This document shows positions 41,689-51,891 of a stretch of DNA of 64,000 bases, piece after piece (the stretch's first letter is position 1; the number at the start of each line of letters is the position of its first letter). The stretch is from NCBI GenBank assembly GCA_008729055.1, contig SDUX01000002.1, forward strand, positions 5,607,874 to 5,671,873, written 5' to 3'. The notes beneath the pieces are model-generated. The model was not told the DNA's origin, did no database searches, and worked only from the letters and a program-made list of their open reading frames with translations. The position numbers were made by a program, and so were the translations under genes. Origin of the DNA: Pyropia haitanensis (lineage: Eukaryota; Rhodophyta; Bangiophyceae; Bangiales; Bangiaceae).

Positions 41689-44600
41689 TCAGTCGGCCTC
41701 GTCCTCGGCGAGCGCCGCCTCCCAATCAAAGCCCTTGTCGGCACCGTCATCGCTACCGCTGTTGCTAGCGTCACCATAGTTGTGGACAACAGCAGCCACG
41801 CGACGACCGCGAGCGCGGCCCGACGTCCGGGCCGGCGGAGTAGAAGACTCGGAGGGGGGTGCATCGCTACCCGCATCGACAATGTCTGCGTCGCCGACGT
41901 CGGTCCCAGTAGTGGAGCTGACACCAGAACGGGGGAGCGAGATTGGCGTGGACGCGCCCCCACCAGCCGAGTCGTGACTCCCATCGCAACACTCGTCACT
42001 GTCGTCAGAGGACGTACCCGCAACGCGCCGCGGCCTCTTGCGAGTACGCGTGGGACGCGCGCGGACGTTGGGAAGTAGGCCGTCCGCTTCAGCATCGTCC
42101 TTGCGTGCGTAGTCGTCCACGTCTTCTACTGACGCGCAGACATCCACGTCGGCCACTCCAGACGCCACCAGCAGATCCGCAGCGTCGTCCTCACGTCCAC
42201 AGGTCCCCCTAGCGCCGGCAGCTACCGCAGTGACGGCCGGAGACGGTCGAGTCGTGCCCCGGCCGCTCTCAGTATAAAAGAGGTAGGACAGCGTGTCACC
42301 TGTGGCCTCCTTGACTGCCTTCAGGATCGCGTTGGGCGGCTCCCCGCCAGACTCCCGGTAGGACAGCAGCGCAGCAGACAGGACGGCAGCGCTGCCACCA
42401 CGCCCCGACTCCAACACTGACAACGTGTCGCAGGCAGTGTCGTCTCCAGTGTACCGGAAGAGCTCTCGCAGCTCCTCCACAGAAAAGTTGTGGCGCCCCC
42501 CGTCACCGCCCCCAGCCTGGCCACCATCCCCACTGGAGCGGCCGCCGCCGTCCGCCTCACCTGCGTCCATGACAGACTGAAGCTCGCCCTTGAACAGCTG
42601 CCGCTGCAGAATCTTCTCCTCGATGGTGCCCGTGCTGATCAGACGGTAAATGTTGACCCGCAGCTTTTGGCCGTCGCGCCATACACGGCCCATCGACTGG
42701 TGGTCGGTCGCCGGGTTCCAGTCTGGGTCGAACAGGATTAGGTGGTTGGCACCGATCAGGTTCAGGCCGACGCCACCAGCCTTGGCCGACAGCAGCAGCA
42801 CGGCAATGTCTTCACCCGCGTCTTCCTCGGTGGTACTCTTGGACACCACCCGCCGCCGGTTGAAGTGGTCCACAATACCCCCGCGCGTCGCGGCGGGCGT
42901 GGAGCCGTCCAGCCGCAAAAAAGGGATGTCCCGCTCCATGAACAGCGACTCAAACAGGTCCAGGTTGCGAGTGAAATTGCTCACCAAGACCGTCTTTTCC
43001 CGGCCGCCGCTGGATGCGTGCACAGCATCAAGGATGGCAAGGGCGGCGTGCAGCTTGCCCGACTCTGCCTCAGACACCTCGGCCGTCTTCCAGTTTGTGT
43101 CAGCAGCGGGACGACCGTCGTCATCATCCTCCCCGCCATCGCCATCTCCAGTCGTGGAAACAAGCATAGGGTGGGCACACACCTTGCGGAGAGTCATGAT
43201 GGTGGACAGCGCCGCGCCAAAACCCCGCTGCCGCGATAGGTCCCGTACCCCGCGACCACACTCAGCCGCATACAAAGCTGCCTGTGCAGGCGCCAGTCGA
43301 CAAAAGACGGTCGTCTCGCACTTGGGCGGCAGGAACTCCTCCAGCGTCGCCGCCGTCCGACGCAACACAAACAATCGAGTCACACGCGACAGCTCCAGCG
43401 CGCGGGCGCGGCCAAGAGCACGCTCCTCGGTCCCAGCCGATGCGTCCCGTGACGCAAGGATGGGTGCCGCAAACACCGACCGGAAAGACTGCAGGGATCC
43501 GAGGCAAGCGGGGTTGACAAAAGAGCACATCGCGAAAAACTCCTCCAGGTCGTTCTGCACGGGTGTGCCTGTCAGGATCACCCGCCGGTTGCAGCGCAGA
43601 GCCGACAGGGCAGCAATCGTCTTGTTGCCGCCAGACGCCTTCAGACGGTGACCCTCGTCACAAACCAGCAGCCCACAGCCACGGCCCGCGTTGATAGACT
43701 CGACATGCACCCGCAGCATATCGTACGAGATAATCAGAAGGGGCCGGTTCCCGTGCACGAAGTCCCCAAGCGCCATGTTGGTGCCAAAAGCAGATGTACC
43801 GGAACCACCGCCACCCCCTGACTGCACGGCCACAGGCTTAAGCCGCTCCGGGCCGAGCCACTTAGTCACCTCCTTGACCCAATTGCTGACCAGGCTGGCG
43901 GGACACACGATAATGGCCTTGCGTACGAGCGGCCCCCGCTGCTTGAGTACCGTCCACAGCAGGCTCAGGGCCTGCAGAGACTTGCCAAGCCCCATCGAGT
44001 CAGCCAGAATGGCGCCGTGGCCACCGCCAGGCACCCCCGCACCGCCCGTAACGCACTTGTAGAGGAAGCGGATGCCCTCCCGTTGGTGGGGACGAAGTGA
44101 CTTGCCTAGGTAGGGGTCCATCACCACAGGTGCCAGCACGAACGGCGACTCCGCGTCTCTGGGGTTGGAACGCACACCGGGGGCGACGAGGAAGGTGCTC
44201 GGGTGAGTGGGGTCATAAGTGGGTGTTGCCGCCGCCTGCGCCGCAGACACACGCACAACCGGGATGGTGGGTGACTTGAAGCGCTTGAGCGCAGGCGGAT
44301 GTGCGCGACCCACATTCGCGGGTGCGCCTGTACCGCTAGGAGCAGAGGGCGTGGGAGCTGCGAGGAACACCCGTCCAGACACAAAGTCATCGGCCGGGAT
44401 TGGGACGTCCACCTCCACTTCCCAAGAACCCACCTCAAGCGTGTTGCCCGACTTGAGGCCTCCAAGCTTGCCGTGAGATGACTTGGCAACCGCGGCGCCA
44501 GCGTCCCCATACAACGTCGCAAACCGGTCGCTCTTCAAAACCAAGAAACCTGCGTGCACTCAAGGAGGAAACAGATAGGCAAGCGGTGCCGGCAGCCGCA

Positions 44601-45208
44601 GCAGCAGCATCCCAGCAAACAGTGAGGGCGTGTCAGATGCCAGCAGACGGTACAAGCCGTTCCGTCACAAGCACAATCCACACCGAGTGAAACATCACCA
44701 ACAGCGTCGACAGAACACAAAACTGTGCAGCTCAGCGAGAAGCCAACGCAAGCCGGTGAACAGCGCGAAAGCAAACCGTACCGTCCAGGTAAGACTTGTG
44801 CTTCTTCTTGGACCGCTTGGCGTACATGACCTTGAAGTAGTCCACCGCTTCGGGGTCATCAGCAGCTACTCCCACGGCCGCCACGCCACCGCACGCAGGC
44901 GTCACAGTAGGGCGAGCCTCTCCTCTCACCGCGGCGGTCGCGCCCTCCCTGCTCCTCGCCGCGGCTACGTTGGCCCCCCGAGGCACCCCCATCGATCTCC
45001 GTGGGAGACTGGTACCCGCCGCCGCGGGCCAAAGACCCCCAGCTACTGTTGGTGCAGGCAACGGCCGCGGGGCAGCACCCGCAGGCCGCGTCGTCACCAC
45101 CGCCGCGGCAGGGGCAGGCGTCGTCCCAGCCCCTGACGCCGCCCCAGGTTGTACTACACGGCGCACCAGGCCGCCACGCTGCATAGATGGTGCCCGGGAG
45201 CGGCGCAT
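41689..45208 (-). CDS. RAD54B: RAD54B/RDH54-like SWI2/SNF2 DNA translocase, two exons
   Basis: Exon 1 is 44782-45208 and exon 2 is 41689-44549; the 232-bp intron begins GTACGG and ends GCAG (1095 residues). Joining them restores the RAD54B N-terminal module: YFKVMYAKRSKKKHKSYLDG, then FLVLKSDRFATLYG and DFVSGRVFL. The ATPase motifs follow: ILADSMGLGKSLQAL (about 322-336), CDEGHRLK (about 439), LTGTPVQNDLEEFF, LLSAKAGGVGLNLIGA and DPDWNPATDHQSMGRVWRDG. RAD54-family enzymes remodel Rad51 filaments and branch-migrate joints in homologous recombination. Motif I has DSMGLGKS where DEMGLGKT is usual. The acidic, Ser-rich C-terminal 230 residues contain basic patches (TRKRPRR). The start is uncertain between 45208 and 45184. 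Confidence 0.92.
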
Positions 45209-46043
45209 TGCAACGGCCGGGGAGGGACGTGAACAACACGACCGGCAACGCAGCGACCAACCCCGCACCGCCCTCTTCTATCCTGCTCTTGCCTCTGCGC
45301 TAGCCTGGAAGTCAACAGCAGGAAGTTATTGCGCAGCGACAGTTCACAGTGGCTTTGACACGTACGTCCAACAGCAAATGACGGCACGCCAACAGAACCG
45401 CACGGGACCGATCGGAGCCCGTCAATGCATGAGGGAGAAGCCGGTAAGGGGGGAACGAAGAGGGGCGGGTACCACCTTGTCACCCCTGCCACCGGCCCAC
45501 ATGTGCGGCTGGCAGCTACGCGAGACATGGACGGCAGAGGGGTCACGTCGGCAACAGCGGGTGGGCAGCGAGGTTGGTGATTGCAAGGTCGCCGGCTGGC
45601 GAGGCGAAGGGGGAAGCGTGGGCCGCGTCACGAAATCGCAGCGGCGTCACCTGCCGCCTGGATCGTCGCGAAAACGTACCACTGCTACTGGGGTATACTG
45701 CGGGATACTCGTGGTTGGTACCACACAGCACCCCAGATTGGGCTGAAATGGTCTAAAATGGGCCCAGTACAAATATTCGCGGACGCGTATCTCGAGAACG
45801 GCGTGTACTAGACCCTCTCACAGAGGCCATTCTTCCAATTGGGGATACATCGCCTGACCAGTATACTCCTGAACCCCCCTCCACGACGCCTCTGGGAGGG
45901 GGTGTGCGGACATGTCACGGTCGCCAGTATACCCGAGAAGGAGTTGTGGACAGCTACTTATCGCGACCTGAGAGCCCTCGCGTACCGTTGTCATGTCACG
46001 CTGCGTATCTCGCCCACCGATCACTACGTTGACCACGCCCACT
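45209..46043. other. Intergenic, left side of a repeat cluster
   Basis: The promoter side of RAD54B. From 45661 it contains the left arm of an inverted repeat whose partner is at 48505-48566. No gene is supported. Confidence 0.4.
45661..45716 (+). repeat. Inverted repeat arm, left (partner 48505-48566)
   Basis: GTCGCGAAAACGTACCAC, then GGGTATACT and ATACTCGTGG match the reverse complement of 48505-48566 at roughly three quarters of positions over about 60 bp. The arms enclose 2.8 kb of tandem repeats. Confidence 0.55.
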
Positions 46044-46235
46044 ATGCTACGAATAGCGCTGAGAGCGCCTGACAACAGACCACGCGGCGGTCCCTGTGGT
46101 GGCTACGTCACCCACGGAAAATACTGTACGTTGCAAGAAAGCATAGATTTTTCGTCCAGGCATGATTCCCCGGGGGCCGCTCTAATAACAGACCCCTCCC
46201 CGCCCTCTCTGTCCCCGCCCCCCCCCCCACCCCCC
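46044..46235 (+). repeat. Diverged copy of the 309-bp repeat
   Basis: From CTATGCTACGAA through GGAAAATACTGTACGTTGCA to the CCCCTCCCC tract, this segment matches the middle of the units at 47282-47990 with scattered substitutions. It is the oldest copy, judged by divergence. Confidence 0.65.
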
Positions 46236-46447
46236 CTGGCCGGAGAGGGGGGAGCGGGGGGGATGCGCTGGCGTGCTGGGCACTCCAGGCTCCCCCCGGT
46301 ACGCCCCTCTAGCAGCTCCAGGGAGGGGAGCGGACGGGCCCACCGGCGTGCCCCCAGCCGCACCCTCCTGCCAGCACGCATCGAGGTGGCCACCAGCTAC
46401 CCTCCACGGCACACTCAGCGCTCCCCACATGGTCCCGTCCATGGTAC

Positions 46448-46497
46448 ACACGCACCCCACGCCCACGCCTACGCCCACGCCCAAGCCCACGCCCAGC
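46448..46497. repeat. Hexanucleotide array CCCACG
   Basis: About eight imperfect copies of CCCACG or CCTACG/CCAAGC in a row. Confidence 0.6.
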
Positions 46498-46539
46498 TAA
46501 ACAACAACACAACGATACGCATATAATAAACAAGAAAAG

Positions 46540-47045
46540 GCCAGCACCGATAGACAGACGCGGCCCGCCGCGGCAACAGAGAAAGACCACCAGCAGAGCG
46601 GCAGGCCGCCAGCACCAACAGACAGACGCGTCCCGCCGCGGAAAAAGAAGAAAGGAGCCAGCAGGGGGGCGGCCGCCAGCACCGACAGACAGACGCGGCT
46701 AGCCGCGGCAACAGAAAAAGACCACCAGCAAAGTGGCAAGCCGCCAGCACCAACAGACAGAAGCGCCCCGCCGCGGAAAAAGAAGAAAGGAGCCAGCAGG
46801 GGGGCGGCCGCCAGCACCGACAGACAGAGGCGGCCAGCCGTCGCAAAAGAAGAAAGGCGCCAGCAGGGCGGCAGCCACCAGCAGACGGACGGACGCGACC
46901 CGCCGCGGCAACAAAAGAAAGGCACCAGCAAGGTAAAGGACGCCAGCACCAACAGACAGACGCGAAGCGCCGCGGCCAAAAAAAAAGGCTCCAGCTTGGA
47001 GGCGCCACCCGCGGGGTGAAAAGCAGCCGCCACCAGCAGATGCAC
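46540..47045. repeat. Minisatellite, about 67-bp unit, about 7 copies
   Basis: Units contain CCGCCAGCACC, GACAGACAGACGCG, CCGCCGCGG, an A-rich run and CCAGCAG. Repeat starts recur at about 46552, 46621, 46688, 46756, 46820, 46890 and 46953. Successive units alternate between two variants (CAACAGAAAAAGACC and AAAAAGAAGAAAGGAG), so a 133-bp higher-order unit is visible. Confidence 0.75.
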
Positions 47046-47281
47046 GCAGGTGTGGAAAACAAGAAGGTGGGGGGGGGGGGGGTGGTGGGATGGTGGAGAG
47101 GGGGGCGTGGGGCACGTGAAGACGGAAGGGGAGGGCGGGGGGGGGGGAAGCTGGAGAGTGGGAGTGGGAGATGGAGGTTAGCTTGGCTGGTCAACGCCCG
47201 GGCACAGACGCCCATCCCCCGCCTGTCTGCTGGAGCGCCCCCCCCCCCCCGCCCTTCCCCACCCCGCACCCCCCTCACAGG

Positions 47282-47990
47282 GTGCTCCAGGAGCTCTCTG
47301 CCGGGCGTGCGCGCCGCGCATTCGTGCTGTTAGGCTGCCCCAGTGCGCGCTCTGCTCTCAGGTGAGGCTCTCCGGGGGACCACGCGCACTATGCTACGAA
47401 CCGCGCTCACAGGACCTGTCAACAGGTCGCGCGGCGGTATCTGTGGTGGCTACGTCACTCACGGAAAATACTGTACGTTGCAAGAAAGCATAGATTTTCC
47501 GTCCAGGAATGATTCCGCGGGGCCCGCTGTCGTACCAGACCCCTCCCCACCCCGCCTGTCCCCCCCCCCCCCCCCGCACCCCCTGACACGATGCTCCAGG
47601 AGCTCTCTGTCCGGGCGTGCGCGCCGCGCACCCGTGCTGTTAGGCTGCCCCAGTGCGCGCTCTGCTCTCAGGTGAGGCTCTCCGGGGGACCACGCGCACT
47701 ATGCTACGAACCGCGCTCACAGGACCTGTCAACAGGTCGCGCGGCGGTATCTGTGGTGGCTACGTCACTCACGGAAAATACTGTACGTTGCAAGAAAGCA
47801 TAGATTTTCCGTCCAGGAATGATTCCGCGGGGCCCGCTGTCGTACCAGACCCCTCCCCGCCCCGCCTGTCCCCCCCCCCCCCCCCGCACCCCCTGACACG
47901 ATGCTCCAGGAGCTCTCTGTCCGGCGTGCGCGCCGCGCACCCGTGCTGTCAGGCCGCTCCAGTGCGCGCTCTGCTCTCGGGTGGGGCTCC
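47282..47990 (+). repeat. Tandem 309-310 bp repeat, two full units and a partial third
   Basis: GTGCTCCAGGAGCTCTCTG begins units at 47282, 47591 and 47901. The first two units are nearly identical, including their C runs; the third stops being similar about 90 bp in. Each full unit contains the hairpin GACCTGT-CA-ACAGGTC. Confidence 0.85.
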
Positions 47991-48504
47991 CCGGGGCGCC
48001 GTGCTGTGCGTTCGTGCATGGGGACCTTTTCAGCTGCAGGGGAGATGATCCGGGAGTCCACCCGCAACACGACAACGCACTCGATGCGTGACCGGCGAGC
48101 ATTGGTCGAGACTTGGACCAACCGAGGTGTGAGAAGGGAGCGCGTGGAGAGCGGCTGCGAATGCTTGCTGTTGGACGTGTGACAGAAGTGGTGTCGCGAA
48201 GCTGGAATCGGGGCAAGTCGCGCGCAATCCGTTGATAATTCGGCGATATTCGTGCGCAGTTCGGCTCCTCAGGCCTGCCTCGCACCCCCCCACGGCCGTG
48301 CCCCCCCCCCCTCGGCGGCTGAGTCCTCCCCTGGGGTGGTGGAGTCTTCCTGGTGCCCCGGTTTTACAGCTGATTTGGGCACTCACGGACATGTAGCCCA
48401 CCTTTCTGTCGGACCCGGCTCCAGCCGCCCTCCGACGCGAACCACCAGCAGACCACAGCCGACCACAAGTAAACGAGCTACCGTACAGTACATGCGCAGT
48501 ACAA

Positions 48505-48566
48505 AAAATAGCCACGAGTACTGCCTAGTATACCCTAGTACGGGTGGTACGTTTTCCCGACGATGC
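48505..48566 (-). repeat. Inverted repeat arm, right (partner 45661-45716)
   Basis: The reverse complement reads GTCGGGAAAACGTACCACC, GGGTATACTAGG and GTACTCGTGG, parallel to the left arm. Confidence 0.55.
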
Positions 48567-48672
48567 ATTCCGACACTCACTGTGGCGGGAAAAATGGGTT
48601 CAGCAACGTACGCCAAAGATTGAGAACGCAATTGCTACTGGAAAGTATTGGTGCCGATGTCGACTACCGGCC

Positions 48673-48684
48673 TTAACCGGTTAA
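48673..48684. promoter_or_regulatory. Palindrome TTAACCGGTTAA
   Basis: A perfect 12-bp palindrome 120 bp upstream of the SAC3-like ATG, in an AT-rich island of an otherwise GC-rich promoter. It has the form of a homodimer-binding site; the factor is unknown. Confidence 0.3.
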
Positions 48685-48804
48685 TTCTAGGGATTGATCC
48701 TCGCGCGGTTGGACACCTCTGCATCGCCCGCCTCCCCCTTCCTTCTGACCCGACGCGCACGGCACCCCCCACCCCCCCCTCCCCCCCCCTCCCTCCCCAC
48801 TGCC

Positions 48805-50720
48805 ATGGCCGCGTCGAGTGGCGGCTCGTGGCGGCGGTCCGTGGCGGACGGCGCGGGTACGCCGCAAGAGGGAGGAGGGGGGGGCGAGCGCCCGGGGGGT
48901 GGCGGCGGCGCCCGCCGGTGGCCGGCGGCGGCCGGCCGGAGCGGGCGCGAGGGTGGAGGGGGGGGGGGAGGCGGGGGTGGCGGTGGTGGCTGGGCGGTGG
49001 GCGGCGGTGGCGGTAGTGGGAGTGGTGGGGGTGGTGGAGGGGGGGGGGGGGCGGCGGCGGCCGTCGGGGGGTCTCCTGTGGCGGCGGCGGCAACCGCGGC
49101 GGCGACCGCGGCGGCGGTGGCCGCAGCGGCGGCGGCGGCCGCGGCGGCAACCGCGGCGGCGGCCGCGGCGGCGGCCGCTCCCGGCGCGACTGGCTCCCCC
49201 CCCCCCCCCGCCGCCCACCGACGGCGGTAGCGGCCACGGCGGCAGCGCCGTCGGCGGTGACGCCGCCGCGCGGGCGGCGCGGGCGGCGCGGTTTGCGCAC
49301 CGTCCCCCCCTGGCGGTGGCGGTGGCGGCCAGCAGCAGCCCGCCCCTCCTCCCCCCGGCGGCGCCCCACCCCAGCGGCGGGCCAGCGGCGCTCCCGCCCC
49401 CCCCCGCGGCACCTGCAGCGGCATGTGCGCGCCCGCCGAGGCGGCCGCCCGCACCGCCGCCGGGGACGTGTCCCCCCTGGAGCGCCGCCCGGCCGGCGGC
49501 GCGGCGGCGGCGCTCGTGACAAAGTACGTGCGGCGGGCGGCGGGGTCGGCGCCGCCGCCGGCGCACCGGCTGCGGCCGCCGGCGGTGCTCGCCGCGACGG
49601 TGGACCACCTGGTGGGGCTCCTCGACGCGCCGTGGGCGGCGGGTGGCGCCGGCGGGGGGGGGGTGCCGCCCGCGGCGGCCGCGGCGTTTGTGGCCGACCG
49701 CCTGCGGGCGGTGGGCGTGGACGTGGCGGCACAGGGCCTGGACGGCGACGTGGCGGTGCGCGTCGCGGAGGTCACCGCCCGCTTTTACGTGGCCGTCGCG
49801 GCGGGGTATGGTCGCGGCGGCGGCCGCGGGGACTGCGGGCTCCCGGCTGTGGAGGGGGGGGGGTGTCTATTGCCGACGCCGACAGCCGGGCGGCCGCCGC
49901 GCTCGCGTCGCTGCCGCCGCTGTACGAAGCGCGGCGGCGGCGGCGGCGGCGGCTGCTTGGCGGCGGCGCCGCCACTGTGGACGCGGCGGCCGCGGCGGCC
50001 GAGGCGGCGGCCGAGGCGGAGATGGCCGCCCTCCACCTCCTCGCCGCCGCCGCGTCGCCGGTGGCGGTCGCGGGCGCCCTCCGCGGCATGCCCGCGGCGG
50101 TCGCCGCGGCGCCGCCGGTGCGCACCGCGCTCGCCGCGGTCACCGCGGCACGCGCGCTGGGCGGCGGCAGCTGCCTGCTGCGCGTGGCCACCGCGGCGGC
50201 GGGTGCGGGCGCGGCGGGCGGCGGCTTGCCGCCCGCCGTTGCCGCCGCGACGGCGCGGCTCGTGCCCGCCGCGCGGGCGGCGGTGCTCGCCGACGTCAAC
50301 GCCGCGGTCGGGCCACCCCGGACGGGCGAGGTGCTGTCGGCGGCCGACGTGGCCGCGCTGCTGCGGGTGACGCCGAGCGGCGGCGGCGGCGGGGATGGGG
50401 AAGGTGGGGGGGGGGAGGCGGGTGCGGCGGCGGCGGCGGCGGTCGTGGCGGCGGCGGTCGCGGCGGCGGGGCTTGGGCCGGGGGGGGGGTTCACCACGCG
50501 GCGGGTGGCGGCGGTGGGGGAGGGTGCACCCGCCGCGGCTGGAGCGGAGGGGGGGGGTGCGTGCGTGTGGGGGGGGAGCTGGGCCGCGCTGGTGGGCGGG
50601 GGATCCCCGGCAGCAGCCGCGGCGGCCGCCACCCGTCGCCATGACGGTGACGGCGGGGGCAGCGGCGGTAGCGCCGCCGCCGGCGCGCCGGCCGTCGACG
50701 CGGGCGGCGCGGGGGGGTAG
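48805..50720 (+). CDS. SAC3/GANP-family protein, frame broken at homopolymers
   Basis: The conserved SAC3/GANP/LENG8 module is clear in pieces: GTCSGMCAPAEAAART (the GxCxxMCPxxE start), then VTKYVRRAAG, HRLRPPAVLAATVDHLVGLL, FVADRLRAVGVDVAAQGLD and VAEVTARFYVAVAAGY. After a frame change come DSRAAAALASLPPLYEA, AEMAALHLLAAA and LVPAARAAVLADVNAAVG. Family members act in mRNA export, transcription-coupled processing or proteasome lids. The ATG at 48805 starts a Gly/Ala-rich N-terminus. Frame changes are needed at the C runs 49196-49209 and 49397-49405 and at the G run 49854-49863. The last frame ends at TAG 50720 after further G runs, so the true C-terminus is uncertain. Which paralogue (SAC3, THP3/LENG8 or SAC3D1) cannot be told. 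Confidence 0.75.
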
Positions 50721-51050
50721 GCGGCCGCCGTCACGGCCGCTGCCGCCGCGTGCACGAGAAACGACACGGCGGGCGGTACGCGCGGGCACCTGGCGGCGTC
50801 GGCCGGGCTGTGCCAAACGGGTCGAGCCGCCGTTCGCGCCAAGCCCGTCTGCGTGTGCGCTGCCGCGGCCGAGGCGGTGGTGTCGCGCGATGCCCCCGCA
50901 TCGTGGCCGCTGCCGACGGGCGGCTGCGGCCTAGGCCGCGTGGCCACGGTGCTACCAGTCGCCTCGTCTGCTCCCGTAGCCGTGTGCCCGCCCAAGCGCC
51001 GCCCCTTTTCCACGGCTGGGGCGGGCGTCGGCGCGCCGTGCTCGACACTA
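50721..51050. other. 3' flank of the SAC3-like gene
   Basis: GC-rich sequence with no gene. TA at 51049-51050 is the left target duplication of the next element. Confidence 0.4.
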
Positions 51051-51891
51051 GAGAGTTTTTACTGCGCGTCCGTGAGATCGTTTGTGAGAACGATTCAGCT
51101 GTAATGGGTTGTCAGCCACGGCGAGGCGAACCAAGCGTCACACTGGTTTTTACAACGCGACCGTGAGATCTCTTTGTGAGAACTCCTTGGAATGAGGATT
51201 GCCTTCAATTTCTCCGCACGCTGGGCCCCCGCCGGCCCCACCCCTCATGACCACACGCTCCGCGCCAGTATTCCCGCCGCCTGTGTGCACAGCGCCGGCG
51301 GCGACAACGATGGTCGCCATCCGCACTCACACTCTGCGCTTCTGGCGCGCTCGACGGCGCCGCCTGAGGGTGGCGCTTCTAGCTGGTCATGCGATGGATT
51401 TGGCCATGGTCGACATGTCCCCTCTCGTCGAGGCCTACAGAAGAGCCCATCGGGAAGTCGCGCTCTCTTTGGCCCGGTCTCGACGAGTGACCGCTGTACG
51501 CTTCAACATCAACTCGTTCTCTTCGTCGGAGGCGTTGTCCCTCTTTCGTTTCCTCCCTTCTGACATTGGGCGCTTGGTGGATCTGTTGCACGTGGGAGAC
51601 GCTGTGAGCTTGACTAGATATGCCAGCGCCACAAGAGGCTGGCCCGGGGCGGCGCAGCCCACAGAGTAAGTGTACAACAAATGCCCTCTCAGGCGACACG
51701 TGTGCATCTTAGGGCAGTCTAAGAGATCTCACAAATACTCTCGGTCCGTGACAACTCACGCCGTTCTTGTCACGGACTCATCTCACGTGAGATCTCTGTG
51801 AGATCGTTTTGGAGGTAGTAGCCCCCTTTCTGTAAAGAATTTGGTGCCACGTTGTCACAAACGATCTCACGGACGGGTTGTAAAAACTCTC
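51051..51891. mobile_element. TA-flanked inverted-repeat element, 841 bp
   Basis: The left end GAGAGTTTTTACTGCGCGTC continues with CGTGAGATCGTTTGTGA. The right end, reversed, is GAGAGTTTTTACAACCCGTC with the same continuation, giving about 42 bp of inverted repeat at about 90% identity. TA borders both ends (51049-51050 and 51892-51893). GTGAGATC-type subterminal repeats occur several more times inside each end. An ORF (51247-51669) occupies the centre. It is too small for a full transposase, so the element is probably non-autonomous. Confidence 0.75.
51247..51669 (+). CDS. ORF inside the TA element, possible transposase N-terminal remnant
   Basis: 140 residues. After a Pro/Ala-rich start the C-terminal half reads VRFNINSFSSSEALSLFRFL, then PSDIGRLVDLLHVGDAV. 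The aromatic-Arg-Phe plus DIxRLVxLL pattern resembles the helix before the catalytic core of PIF/Harbinger-like transposases, but no DDE residues are present. It stops at TAA 51667. The resemblance is from memory of the family pattern and is tentative. Confidence 0.35.
   Translation: MTTRSAPVFPPPVCTAPAATTMVAIRTHTLRFWRARRRRLRVALLAGHAMDLAMVDMSPLVEAYRRAHREVALSLARSRRVTAVRFNINSFSSSEALSLFRFLPSDIGRLVDLLHVGDAVSLTRYASATRGWPGAAQPTE

Larger units (their letters stand above)
47991..48804. other. Right side of repeat cluster and 5' region of the SAC3-like gene
   Basis: Contains the right inverted arm (48505-48566) and a 12-bp perfect palindrome at 48673-48684. The last 60 bp before the ATG are C-rich. 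No gene is seen. Confidence 0.4.

Noticed and set aside
46469..47278. 269-residue ORF over the minisatellite
   Set aside because: Openness follows from the repeat sequence; no evidence of protein.
45661..48566. CRISPR array
   Set aside because: Repeats are directly tandem with no unique spacers, and the genome is eukaryotic.
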